A stretch of 64,000 nucleotides of DNA from Elephas maximus indicus (Eukaryota; Chordata; Mammalia; Proboscidea; Elephantidae): NCBI RefSeq assembly GCF_024166365.1, contig NC_064820.1, positions 139,024,001 to 139,088,000 of the forward strand, written 5' to 3'. Each line of letters begins with the position of its first letter. Within the stretch, counting starts at the first letter, position 1. A program made the translations under genes and the position numbers. Of the stretch, positions 33,657 through 44,358 are shown piece by piece. The notes below the pieces were generated by a model that saw nothing but the letters and a program-made list of their open reading frames with translations, had not been told where the DNA came from and did not search any database.

Positions 33657-35709
33657 ATGTCAAGTTGGGAGTCTTATTACAAAAATGAGGGAGATGAAGA
33701 AGAAGAACAAGATGAGGACCCTGAAGCAGGCAGAGAATATAAATATTCAAGAAGAGATGGTTTGATTTTCTTGGTTGACAGCTTCAGGGCCATGTTTGAA
33801 TTTCAGGATGAAGATGATGAAGATGAATTGACTCTTTTTGACATGAGCACCCATCGCATGCTGAGTGAGTACACCAACAAGATCATAAGCAGTGATAGGG
33901 ATCTCTTGGCAGTGGTGTTCTATGGTACTGAGAAAGACAAAAATTCAGTGAATTTCAAAAATATTTACATCTTACAGGAGTTGGACAATCCAGTGATATC
34001 CAGTTCAAGATGAGTCATGAGAGGATCATGCAGTTCACCAATGAAGGTAACCTCCATGGCAATGACAGTGCCAAAGCCAGTCAGGCCAGGACCAAAGCTG
34101 CTGATCTCCATGACACAAGTATCTTCCTTGACTTGATCCACCTGAAGAAGCATGAGGGCTTTGATAGATCCTTGTTCTACAGAGATGTCATCAGCACAGC
34201 AGAGGATGAGGATATGGGGGTTCACTTTGAGGAATCGTGCAAACTGGAAGACCTGTTGAGGAAGGTTCGAGCCAAGGAGAACAGGAAGTGCACAACTGGC
34301 AGGTTGAAGTTTAAGCTCAACAAAGGCATAGCACTCACTGTCAGCATTTATAATTTAGTCCAGGAGGCTTTCAGGCCTCCCCCAATCAGGCTTTATTGGG
34401 AAACAAATGAGTGTGTGAAAACCAAGACCCAGACATTTAATGTAAACAACAGCAGTTTGCTTCTGCCCAGTGATACCCAGAGGTCTCAGAGCTATGGGAG
34501 TCATCGGACTGTACTAGAGCAATAAGAAACAGAACAGCTAAAATGGTTTGATGAACCAGGTTTGATTCTCATCAGTTTCAAGCCTTCCTCATGCTGAAGA
34601 AGCACAATTACCTGAGGCGTTCCCTGTTTGTGTACCCTGAGGAGTCCCTGGTGAATGAGTGCCCAGCCCTGTTCAGTGCTCTACTCACCAAATGCCTGGA
34701 GAAGGAGGTGATGGCAGTGTGCAGGTATACACCCTGCCACAACAGCCACCCTTATTTTGTTGATGTTGATGCCACAGGAAGAGGAACTGGATGACCAGAA
34801 AATTCAGATGATTCCCTCAGGCTTCCAGTTAATCTTCCTACCCTATGCTGATGATAAACAGAAGGTGCCCTTTACTGAAAAAGTCTCGGCAAACCCAGAG
34901 CAGGTAGACAAGATACAGGCTATTGTTCAGAAGCTCCACTTCAACTACAGGAGTGACACCTTCGAGAACCCAGTGCTGTGGCAACACTTCAGGAACTTGG
35001 AGGCCTTAGCTTTGGATTTGACGGATCCTGAACAAGCAGCAGATCTGACGTTGCCCAGGGGTGAAGCAACGGATAAAAGACTGGGCTCCCTGGTGGATGA
35101 GTATGAGAAGCTGGTCTACCTAACAGATTACAATTTCCAGGGAAAAACTACCAAGTGAAAACAAGGTAAGTGCCATAGCTCTGTAGCAATGCTTAACTGC
35201 AGCCCAGATCATATGGGTGCCCCATGCAGGGCAGCTGGAATGCCTCTGGTCACATTACAGTCACTCCTCCTGAACTTTCCCCTAGATGATGAAGTTTCTA
35301 GAAAAAAAAGGCCCAAGGTGAAGGTACCTGAAGAGGAGCTGAGGGCCCACATCGGCAAGGGCATGCTAGGTAAGCTCACTGTGCCCATGCTGAAGGAAGC
35401 CTGCAGGGCGGGATAAGGAAGCAAGAGTTGCTGGATGCACTCACCAACCACTTCCAGGAGGGCTGACCATGCCACACCCCCAGCCACCCTTCCATACTGT
35501 AGCAGGGCAGCCTGGTTTGTTCTCATCAGTGGAAAAATGTTTCTCCGAGCCAGGAAGAGTCTGCCTGACAGAAGCCCAGGGCCTTTGTTTATGGGACTTT
35601 CTGTTGCCGTGGAGACAGTGCAGCTCTCCACTTTGCTGTGCCTTACTCTCCACCACCTACTGTCTGAATAAAGAGCCCTTCTTTGTACTATCCAAAAAAA
35701 AAAAAAAAA
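33657..35709 (+). pseudogene. XRCC6: XRCC6 (Ku70) retrocopy, disabled
   Basis: Ku70 is the DNA-end-binding partner of Ku80 in non-homologous end joining. This copy follows Ku70 from its start codon ([18 protein letters not shown]) through the vWA-like N-terminus ([18 protein letters not shown]), the Ku core (FFRDV-type segment, [37 protein letters not shown]) to the C-terminal SAP region ([14 protein letters not shown]) and a stop at 35,464-35,466. A 3'UTR, AATAAA at 35,667 and A16 at 35,694-35,709 follow. Nearly all introns are absent, so it is a processed copy. It is disabled: about 44 codons are missing after 33,990, there is a stop at 34,523, frameshifts lie near 34,590 and 34,760, a stop at 35,156, an unspliced-looking intron at 35,166-35,287, and a small frameshifting deletion at about 35,410. 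It cannot make Ku70. The surviving 118-codon N-terminal frame is open, but expression is unsupported. Confidence 0.93.
35166..35287 (+). other. Apparent retained intron inside the XRCC6 retrocopy
   Basis: A 122-bp insert begins GTAAGTGCC after AAACAAG and ends CTGAACTTTCCCCTAG, i.e. a consensus donor and a pyrimidine-rich acceptor. Ku70 homology stops at its left edge and resumes at its right edge ([10 protein letters not shown], the basic segment before the SAP domain). Removing it joins the halves in the same frame across an Asp codon. This is best explained by reverse transcription of a partly spliced transcript. Which parental intron it is must be confirmed in the parent gene. Confidence 0.75.
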
Positions 35710-35746
35710 TTTCACTCTACGATTCCCATTCATGTTTTGCTTATGT

Positions 35747-37005
35747 TGTTGTTAGGTGCCAACTAGTCAGTTCCAACTCTTAGCAACTCAACGTACAGCT
35801 AAATGACATTGTCTGATCCTATGCCATCCTCACAATGGTTGCTATGTTTGGGGCCACTGTTGCAGCCACTGTGTCAATCCATCTCATTGAAGGTCTTCCT
35901 CTCTTATGCTGACCTTCTACTTTACCAAGCATGATGTTCTTCTCCAGGGACAGGTCCTTCCTCTCTTATGCTGACCTTCTACTTTACCAAGCATGATGTT
36001 CTTCTCCAGGGACAGGTCCTTCCTGATAGCATGTCTAAAATACATGGGATGAAGTCTCACCAACCTTACTTCTAAGGAGCATTCTGGCTGTACTTCTTCC
36101 AAAGACAGATTTGTTCATTCTTCTGGTAGTCCACGGTATAGTCAATATACTTTGTCAACACCATAAATCGAGTGCATCCATTCTTCTTGGGTCTTTCTTA
36201 TTCATTGTCCAGCTTTCACATGTATATGAGGAAAATGAAACTACTATAGTTTGGGGCAGTCCCACCTCAGTCCTCAAAGTGATACCTTTGCTTTTCAACA
36301 CTTTAGAAATGTTTTTTGCAACAGATTTGCCAAATGCAAAACATTGTTTGATTTCTTTATTGCTGCTTTCGTGGGCATTGCTTGTGCATCCAAATAAGAT
36401 GAAATCCTTGACAACTTCCATTTTTTCTCCTTTCATCATGATGTTGCTTATAGGTCCAGTTGTGAGGGTTTTTATTTTCTTTATGTTGAGGTGTAATCCT
36501 TACTGAAGGCTGTGGTCTTTGATCTTCATCAGTAAGTGCTTCAAGTCCTCTTCACTTTCAGCAGCAAGGTTGTTAATGAGCCGTCTTTCAATCCTGATGC
36601 CCCATTCTTCTTCATATAGTCCAGCTTCTTGGATTATTCACTCATTATACAGATTCAATAAGTATGGTGAAAAGATACAACCCTGATGCACACATTTCCT
36701 GATTTTAAAATATGAAATATCTCCTTGTTCTGTTGGAATGAATGTCTCTTGGTCTATGTACAGGTTCCTCATGAGTGCAATTAAGTGTTCTGGAATTCCC
36801 ATTCTTCACAATGTTATCCATAATTTGCTATCATTCACACAGTCAAATGCCTTTGCATAGTAACACCTTTCCGGTATTCTCTGCTTTCAGCTAGGATCCA
36901 TCTAACACCAGCAATGATATCCATGGTTCAGTGTCCTCTTCTGGATCCAGCCTGAATTTCTGGCAGTTCCCTGTCAATATACTGCTGCAGCTGCTTTTGA
37001 ATAAT
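35747..37005 (-). mobile_element. RTE LINE, 5'-truncated
   Basis: From the reversed terminus (GTTGTTGTTAGGTGCC) back into reverse transcriptase. The minus-strand frame 36,155-36,439 (EVVKDFILFGCTSNAHES) is the RTE thumb-side segment. It ends at about 37,005, where a sense RTE begins. The plus-strand frame of 131 codons here is antisense to RTE. Confidence 0.85.
35895..36018. repeat. 62-bp tandem duplication
   Basis: Two adjacent copies (35,895-35,956 and 35,957-36,018) appear identical, within the antisense RTE. Other RTE copies here have the segment once, so the duplication is local and recent relative to the insertion. Confidence 0.9.
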
Positions 37006-38140
37006 CCAAGCTGCACCGAAGACACTGGTGAAAAATTAGGCTCCCGGAACTGTTGAGTATCAACTTAGATGTTTCAAAACATGGATGCAAAGCTGAAAGT
37101 ACTCACTTGTCTATGCCAAGAAATCTGGAAGAGAGCTACCTGGCCAACTGACTGGAAGAGATCCATATTTATACCTATTCCAAAGAAAGGTGATCCAACA
37201 GAATGTGGAAATTATCAAACAATATCATTAATATCAAACACAATTCACAAGTAAAATTTTGCTGAAGATCATTCAAAAGCAGTTGTAGCAGTACATTGAC
37301 AGGGAACTGCCTGAAAGTCAAGCCAGATTCAAAAGAGGAAGCAGAACCAGGGATATCATGGCTGATGTCAGATGGATCCTGGCTGAAAACAGAAAATGCC
37401 AGAAGATGTTTACCTAAGTTTTACTGACTATGCAAAAGCATTTGACAGTGTGGATCATAACAAATTATGGATAACACAGCAAAGAATAAGAATTCCACAA
37501 TACTTAATTGTGCTCATGAGGAACCTTTACATAGATCAAGAGGCAGTGTTCGGACAGAACAAGGGGATACTGATTGGTTTAAAGTCAGAAAAGGTGTGCA
37601 TCAGGGTTGTATCCTTTTGCCATACCTATTCAATCTGTATGCTGAGCAAATAATCTGAGAAGCTGGACTATATGAAGATGAATGGGTATCAAGATTGGAG
37701 GAAGACTCATTAACAACCTGTATTATGCAGATGACACAACCTTGCTTGCTGAAAGTGAAGAGGACTTGAAGCACTTACTAATGAAGATCAAAGACCACAG
37801 CCTTCAGTATGGATTATACCTCAACATAAAGAAAATGAAAATCTTCACAACTGGACCAATAAGCAACATCGTGATCAACGGAGAGAAGATTGGAGTTGTC
37901 AAGGATTTCATTTTACTTGGATTCACAATCAATGCCCACGGAAGCAGCAAAGAATCAAAAGATGCATTGCATTGGGCAAATCTGCTGCAAAAGGCCTCTT
38001 TAAAGTGTTAAAAAGCAAAGATGTCACTTTAAGAACTAAGGTGTGCCTGATCAAAGCCATGGTGTTTTCAATTGCCTCACATGCATATGAAATGTGGACA
38101 ATGAATAAAGAAGACTGAAGAAGAATTGATGCCTTTGAGT
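37006..38140 (+). mobile_element. RTE LINE, truncated at both ends
   Basis: Sense reverse transcriptase region: the frame 37,069-37,254 has IFIPIPKKGDPTECGNYQ, 37,396-37,653 has DYAKAFDSVDHNKLWITQ, and 37,682-38,011 has the intact YADD box (NNLYYADDTTLLAESEEDL). It stops near 38,140 without the RTE 3' end. Frameshifts separate the pieces. It lies head to head with the preceding copy. Confidence 0.87.
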
Positions 38141-38269
38141 TATGGCAGAAATATGTACTTAACAAAAAATAGCAAAGCCAGATTAGAACAAAGAGAAAAA
38201 TTAAAAACCACCCATAAATCCAACATCCAAATATATCCTCCATTAGCATTTCAGTGTATAAACCAAAAA

Positions 38270-38429
38270 TCAAACCAAACCTGTTGCTATCAAGTCAATT
38301 CTGACTCATAGTGACACTACAGGACAGAGTAGAACTGCTCCATAGGGTTTCAAGGGAGATGCTGGTAGATTCGAACTGCCGAATTTCTGGTTAGCAGCCA
38401 AGCTCTTAACCACTGTGCCACCAGGGTTC
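38270..38429 (-). mobile_element. AfroSINE
   Basis: Antisense short-subtype copy: CCTGTTGCTATCAAGTCAAT tail to CACTGTGCCACCAGGGTTCC head. Confidence 0.92.
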
Positions 38430-38960
38430 CATTCTGATGTATGGCCTTCCAGATTTTCCTTTGCATTTATACACTTTTTTCATGCTATAAATACCACTTT
38501 ATAATTTGAATTTTTACTTAAAAATATCACATAGGTGTCTTTTGTATCAGCAATGGCATTTCTACATTGTTTCTTACATATATATCCCGTTGATATTAAG
38601 TAATTTATTCCTTCCAATTATTTATTTGGAAAAAAAAATGTGGGACTTCCAAGATGAACAAGCTTGATAAATCAGCATCAGCCTTCTCTTTGTAGAAATG
38701 GTCCAAAAGCAACGAGATTTTTTTTTTTTTAACGTAAACTTCATTTTCAATGAAGACAGCATAATCTCCATTTTCTAAAATACATGTAAGGGCTGCCAAA
38801 AGAAGTTGAGGTTGAGGGAGTGGATGGGGAAAATCCCTAGAGTAAAAGTTCAGAATAAAATTTCCTTAAAACAGCACATATCTGAAAGTGCCATCAAAAT
38901 ACATTTTGTAAAATTGAGAGGTTCAAACTGCTGTTCAAAAGCTATAACTCTAGGTATGTA
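38430..38960. other. Old repeat-like sequence, unassigned
   Basis: About 38,170-38,620, around the SINE, resembles a widespread old mammalian interspersed repeat (CCATAAATCCAACATCC ... TTCCAGATTTTCCTTTGC) that I cannot name. The remainder is unassigned. Confidence 0.35.
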
Positions 38961-39130
38961 AAACCCAAAAACCAAACCCACTGCCGTCAAGCCAATTCCG
39001 ACTTATAGCGACCCTATAGGACAGAGAAGCACTGCCCAATAGAGTTTCCAAGAAGCGTCTAGAGGATTTGAGCTGCCGATCTCTGGGTTAGCAGCCGTAG
39101 CACTTAACCACTACGCCACCAGGGTTTCCT
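38961..39130 (-). mobile_element. AfroSINE
   Basis: Antisense short-subtype copy close to consensus: CAAACCCACTGCCGTCAAGC tail to CCACTACGCCACCAGGGTTT head. Confidence 0.94.
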
Positions 39131-39434
39131 CCAGATATATAGGAAATGCAAAAACTAGGTTAACATGGGCTAGCAATTGAAGTTCTCATGGACTGCATTT
39201 GGCTCAGCGAAGTCAATCAGCCAAACTACCAAAAAATCAAAAATAAAAAGCCATAATAAAATGAAGCAGTCTGCTCTTTTGCAGCAGAGAAGTTTTTCAT
39301 TTTGAACAGCAGTTAAAGTAGAATACTATCTTGACCTCCATCTCGCCCTCTCAAGAAATTTCTTAAAAAGAGCTAATGTAGGAAAACCCAATTCATACCA
39401 TGATTGGACACAAAAAAAGGAAGTATAACAGCAT

Positions 39435-40225
39435 CAAAAACATATACTACAGACCTTTACTTCTGGCAAAGATGCAGTAACAGGGACCAGATTTATTTTC
39501 CCACCTGAAACAACCAGAAAACTGGATAAATCATTTGAAAGAATGGTTTTCAAAGAAGAAATCAAGCAATGAAGAGCACTGATTCCCTAAAAAGAAACAA
39601 ATGAAGTAAGAGGAAACCCAGGAAGAGATCAGCAGACACCCTAAGTTAAGGAGAAAAAATTGAGGGTCTGGAGAGACCAAAACAGCTGGAGTTCACAGAG
39701 CAGAGTACCAAACAGGAAAGAGCTGCACAGGAGAGAGCTCGAGATCTGCAGAGAGTCCCTCTTGAGTATTCACCTGAGTACTGATAGAAGCCAAGGAAAG
39801 AATCACCTAGAAGGATTAGAGGTAACACTGCCCTGGGATCACATAAGTCCAGGAACACTACCTGTTCTCACCAGCCAAAATAGAAAAGCTTAAGATTCAA
39901 GAAGCATTAGCTAGAGCACACAAAAAGGTCTTGCTTCCATAGTGAAAATAATTAGCCCTAGAACAAACACTGCTCTGGTACCACCCAACACAGTTTAAAA
40001 TCAAGACCTGCAAGGATGAAATTTACAATGTCTAGCATCCATTCAAAAATTTCTAGGCATGACACTGAGAAAGAAAATATGCATAATGAGGAGAAAAAAA
40101 TCAATCGAAACAGACTCAGAAGTGACACAGATATTAGAATTGGCAGACAAGGACGTTAAAGCAGTTATTATAACTATATTCCATATGTTCAAAAAGTTAA
40201 GTAGAGACATGGAAGATGTCCTATA
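39435..40225 (+). mobile_element. L1M 5'UTR-type fragment
   Basis: Begins near CCTTTACTTCTGGCAAAGAT and ends with CAGACTCAGAAGTGACACAG, AGACAAGGACGTTAAAGCAG, TATTCCATATGTTCAAAAAG. That order is characteristic of the 5' region of old L1M elements. No ORF1 follows; an LTR-like sequence begins instead. Confidence 0.55.
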
Positions 40226-40490
40226 ACCCTTTGAGCGTGGGTAAAACCATGAATATGATATCACTCTGGTGACATGTTATATGACAAAAGAGAATTTTAT
40301 CCTGGGACCGACCTAATTAGATGAACTGTTTAAAACCAGAGAAGTTTCTCCTAGTCCAGGGCAAGACCGATGACAAGGATCTTCCTCCAGAGACAACAGA
40401 CAGAGAAAGCCTTCCCCTGGAACTGACGCCCTGAATTTGGACTTCTAGCCTCCTAGACTGTGAGAGAATAAATTTCCCTTTGTTAGAGCC
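40226..40490 (+). mobile_element. LTR-like or other ancient repeat
   Basis: GGGACCGACCTAATTAGATG, then TTTGGACTTCTAGCCTCCTA and TGTGAGAGAATAAATTTCCC resemble the 3' part of MaLR/ERVL-type LTRs with a polyadenylation-signal-like AATAAA. The family is not certain. Confidence 0.35.
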
Positions 40491-40619
40491 AAAAACAACA
40501 AAAAAAGAGAGAACTTAGAAACACTCTGCCTAGCCTGGAAGAAAACAAATATATTATAAACTACCTATGGAAGTCATAAAACAAGGAAATGCTGGCAATC
40601 TCTAGGGGTTGAGAAGATA

Positions 40620-40885
40620 GGTCCCCAGGTGGGAGGAAAATGGAGACTTCCATCCTAAAACCACAAGAAAATGAACTCTGACAACAACCAGTGAAGCTGT
40701 GAGATGACCTCAAATCCCAGATGAGAACCTCAGTCCTGATCAAGATGTGATTTTAGCCTATTTAGAGAATAGAGAATCTAGTTATCAATGCCTGGACATC
40801 TGGCCTACAGAAACTGAGAAAAATCTGTGTTGTTTTAAGCTGTATGTTTGTGGTAATTTGTTACACAAATACAGAAAAGTAACAC
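40620..40885 (+). mobile_element. MLT1-like (MaLR) LTR 3' end
   Basis: GATTTTAGCCTATTTAGAGA, CTACAGAAACTGAGAAAAAT, GTGTTGTTTTAAGCTGTATG, TTTGTGGTAATTTGTTACAC follow the familiar end of MLT1-type LTRs. Decayed. Confidence 0.45.
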
Positions 40886-40966
40886 AAGGTCTATTCAGAC
40901 TATCCATTCTTTCTACGACTAAGCTTTGGTGGTCTAGGTCATTCAAAGAATTTGTACATTTCATCT

Positions 40967-41125
40967 CCACCCACTGCCATCGAGTCAATTCCGACTCATA
41001 GCAACCCTATAGGACAGAGTAGACATGCCCCACAGAGTTTCCAAGGAAGCACCTGGCGGATTTGAACTGCCAACCTTTTGGTTAGCAGCTGTAGCACTTA
41101 ACCACTACACCACCAGGGTTTCCAG
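40967..41125 (-). mobile_element. AfroSINE with 9-bp TSD
   Basis: Antisense short-subtype copy flanked by ATTTCATCT at 40,958-40,966 and 41,126-41,134. Near consensus. Confidence 0.95.
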
Positions 41126-41134
41126 ATTTCATCT

Positions 41135-41876
41135 AGGTTATCAAATATATTGGTATAAAGTTGTTCATAATATCCCATTATTATCTTAATATCTGTAGAA
41201 TCTGTAGTAATGCTTTCTTTTTCATGCCTAATATCTGTACTTTGTGTTTTCTTTTTTTTCTGATCAGTCTGGTTGGAACTTTCAATTGTATTGATCTTTT
41301 CAAAGGTCAGATTTGAATTTTGTTGAAGCCACTGCTAGTAAAAGAAAAAAAAATAGGATATAATAAATGCTATGTAAAAATATAATAGAGACCTTAGAAT
41401 GCATCAATTATGCTTTAAAGGCATTAAGACCTCTAAGAAGTCCCAGATGATTCCTCAGATGATGAGACTGCAAAACATCAAGAGTTTGAATTACAGGACA
41501 ATGAATCACTGATAAAATGAATCTTAGACAAAATTATATACCTGTTAATTTCAGGTGTTAATCTAACTATGATACAGGAACCACTGTACATTATATGATT
41601 TTAGGTAGAATACTATGAATACTTTTAATTTTAATTATATATCTTTATTGCAATCTCAAGTATGTATTTTAAAACATATAACTAGTATATCAATCCTATG
41701 ATTAACAGACTTAATTGCTTAGCAAAAGGCTGTTTTCATTAAGTGAATATATATAAAGAAAATATTATCAGTTGGAATACAAGTGACTGAAGTTTTTCAA
41801 ACACAGGTGTAGTGTATTTCTACAAATGATTAAATGCCTTCCATGTGCCATTTGTTTTGCTAGACTCAGGAGAGAA
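41135..41876. other. No recognised feature
   Basis: AT-rich sequence with no repeat or gene that I can name. Confidence 0.4.
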
Positions 41877-42200
41877 AGATGCGTAATATAAGGTCTCTAT
41901 CCTCAGTTGCTTACAGTCTTTTAAGAGAAAAAAAAAACATAAACAAATACCCCATATTTCATTGCTGTCAAGTTTATATAAACAAATAGTCAATATTTAC
42001 AGAGTGCCTACTATAGTCTAGGCTCTTTGCAGGCACGGTTCTAGACATGGGATACACCCACGAAAAAGGGTTGGAATTTTAAGGAGCTTATATTTCAGTA
42101 GAGATGGTAAAAAAAATAAACATTAACGCACTAATAAAAATGATAAATCCAAGTCAGTGCTATACAGAAGATAAAATAATGCAACATAATAGAGTTAACA
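41877..42200. repeat. Duplicated block, copy 1
   Basis: Aligns in direct orientation with 46,068-46,440: shared ATATAAGGTC, CAGTCTTTTAAGAGAAAA, AATAGTCAATATTTACAGAG, ACTATAGTCTAGGCTCTT, ATAATAGAGTTAAC. Much of it is reversed L2 3' end. Both copies carry the same tiny AfroSINE insertion, so this is a true duplication rather than two independent L2 copies. Confidence 0.85.
41950..41977 (-). mobile_element. Micro-AfroSINE (tail only), copy 1
   Basis: About 28 bp containing CATTGCTGTCAAGT, the antisense AfroSINE 3' end, between ATAAACAAATA at 41,939-41,949 and 41,978-41,988. Orthologous in position to 46,200-46,224. Confidence 0.8.
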
Positions 42201-42501
42201 TGAGGATGTAACATTTGAAATAAGATCTAAGTTATAAAATAGAGGTAGTCAAGCAAAGAATAGGGGGATATGCTTCCAAGCAGAAGGAGTGAGTTTAGCA
42301 CTTTTCTGGGCAAAATAAAAGGTCACTTGAGGTTGCAGCATAGTGAATAAGAGGGAGAGTTGAGATTGAAGAGATCAGAAAGGTAGACAGAAGGCCAGAA
42401 AATACAGATCAGGGTAAGTAGCTTCTTTCCATTTTATTCAAGTAGCAGTGAGAAGCCACTGGAGGATTTTCAGAAGGAAATTTTCATGATCTAATTTATA
42501 C
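42201..42501 (-). mobile_element. L2 LINE, antisense (left part)
   Basis: GTGAGAAGCCACTGGAGGAT and TTTTCATGATCTAATTTATA are antisense L2 ORF2. It is broken at 42,502 by an RTE and resumes at 44,359. Confidence 0.65.
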
Positions 42502-44349
42502 ATGTTTTCCTGTGTTTCACTGACTACACAAAGGCATTCGACTGTGGATAATAATAAATTATGGATAGCACTGTGAACAATGGGAATTCCAGATCACTTA
42601 ATTGTCCTTATGAGGGACCTGTCCATAGACAAAGAGGTAGTAGTTCAGACAGAACAAAGGGATACCACTTGGTTTAAAATTGGAAAAGGTGTATGTTGAG
42701 GTTGTAAGACAGGGAGGAAAGGCCCTGAGATCGGAGGGTGCCTGTCTGAAAAATAGCGAAGAGACTGGTGTGGTTAGGGGAGAAGCAAGTAAAAGAGAAA
42801 CAGACTATACTATAAGGGAGGTAATAGGGGTTGAGTGTGGAACCTAGAGACTTAGTAAGACAAGGAACAGAGGGGCCCCCAAATCTGCAAACAAAGTAAC
42901 AAGAAATGGGCCAGGGCACAGAAACAAAGCCATTCCCCAGAACAATGGGGCAGGGTATCTAAAAATAGCCCACAGACTTCTTTAAAGTTGCCTTTCAGAA
43001 GCAGCTGGAGAAAACCAGGCCCAGGGACAGGCACAGAACATCCACCTGTGACCACTGTGTGGCCTTCCACCAGGGGCAGTGAGGGGCTACAGCCCCAGCA
43101 GAGAAATTGAACCCTGAGAGCGGGCGGGAGACTGCACAGGCGTGACACCCCATAATAAGTCCTGCTACGAATCCCAGACACCTCCAGGACGGGAGCCATC
43201 TTGGAAAGCTGCTATGCACTCCTTAGTTAACATATCCCCGCCTGTGCCTATGAATAAACATGAAATCTTTTCTCGCCCAAGAACTTTTAAAAACTGGGGC
43301 CTGTCTTTTGTCCTGTGAGATGAGGGTAAGCATTGCTCTAGGCCCTCCTCGTCTCCACTTGCAAGCCTCTTCAATAAACCTTTGCTTATGTGGAAAACTA
43401 CGTGCCTTACCTGCTCATTCTTGACCAGTGAGAGGCAAGAACCTTATTCCGGTAACAGTTGTATCCATTCATCATACTTATTCAATCTTTATGATGACTA
43501 AATAATCCAACAAGTTACAACACATGAAAAAGAATGTGGCATCAGGATTGGTGAACGGCTCATTAACAACTTGCAATATGCAGATGACACAACCTCCCGT
43601 GCTGGAAGTGAAGAGGAATTGAAGCACTTACTGATGAAGATCAAAGACTACAGCCTTCAGTATGGGTTACATCTCACCATAAAGAAAATAAAAATCCTCA
43701 CAATTGAACCAATAAGCAATATCATGATAAACCAAGAAAATACTGAAGTTGTGAAGGATTTCATTTTACTTCAATCCATAATCAACACCCACGGACACAG
43801 CAATCAAGAAATCACACGACTGTTGTATTGGACAAATGTGCTGCAAAAGACTTCTTTAAGGTGTTAGAAAAGCAAATATGTCACTTTCATAACTAAGGTG
43901 TGCCTGACCCAAGCCACAGTAGTTTCAATTGCCTCATATGCATATGAAAGCTGGGCAATAAAAAAGGAAGACCAAAGAAGAACTGATACATTTTAATTAC
44001 CGGTGTTGACAAAAAATACTGAATATACCATGGGCTGCCACAAGAACAAATAAATCTGTCTTGGAAGAAATATAGCCAGAATGCTCCTTAGAAGCAAGGA
44101 TGGAGAGGCTTCATTTCACTTACTTTGGACATGTTATCAGGAGGGACCAATCACTACAGAAGGACATCATGTTTGGTAAAGTCCGCAAAAAAAGAGGAAG
44201 ACCCTCAATGAGTTGGAGTGACACAGTGGCTGCAATGATGGGCTCAAATATAGCAACAATTGGGAGGATGATGCACTACTGGTCAAGGTTTCCTTCGGTT
44301 ATACGTGGGGTGACTATGAGTTGGAACTGACTTGACAGCACCTAACAAC
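42502..44349 (+). mobile_element. RTE LINE, 5'-truncated, 9-bp TSD, split by a solo LTR
   Basis: Flanked by AATTTATAC at 42,493-42,501 and 44,350-44,358. It carries RT from the palm region to the true 3' end. The frame 43,571-43,867 contains the YADD box (MQYADDTTSRAGSEEEL), and 44,100-44,330 carries the 3' coding end. It is interrupted at 42,705-43,457. Stops and frameshifts disable it. Confidence 0.9.
42705..43457 (+). mobile_element. Solo endogenous retrovirus LTR, 4-bp TSD
   Basis: A 753-bp GC-richer block interrupts the RTE exactly, flanked by GTTG at 42,701-42,704 and 43,458-43,461. Ends are TAAGACAGGG (probably a mutated TG start) and GGTAACA. Inside are two AATAAA signals, at about 43,253 and 43,373, the second in a CTTCAATAAACCTTTGC context typical of R/U5. 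A 4-bp TSD fits class I (gamma-like) ERVs. There is no internal region, so gag-pol-env was lost by LTR recombination. The sense orientation is inferred from the polyadenylation signals. Confidence 0.8.
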
Positions 44350-44358
44350 AATTTATAC

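Noticed and set aside
33657..34013. Expressed truncated Ku70 from the open 118-codon frame
   Set aside because: The frame ends where exon sequence is missing. There is no promoter evidence, and the fragment would contain only a small part of the vWA-like domain.
33438..35716. TTTCACT at 33,438-33,444 and 35,710-35,716 as the XRCC6 retrocopy TSD
   Set aside because: Only 7 bp. The site does not fit the usual L1 TT/AAAA cleavage motif, and it would place an RTE scrap inside the copy. Not secure enough to call.
35209..35733. 174-codon minus-strand frame over the XRCC6 copy
   Set aside because: Antisense shadow of the retrocopy's SAP region and 3'UTR, including its poly(A).
36111..36506. 131-codon plus-strand frame
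   Set aside because: Antisense to a minus-strand RTE reverse transcriptase.
35747..38140. Twin-priming inversion of a single RTE
   Set aside because: The two oppositely oriented segments overlap in RTE content, whereas twin-primed halves are complementary parts of one element.
42852..43374. Minus-strand frames of 69-115 codons
   Set aside because: They fall inside the solo LTR and have no retroviral or host protein similarity that I recognise.
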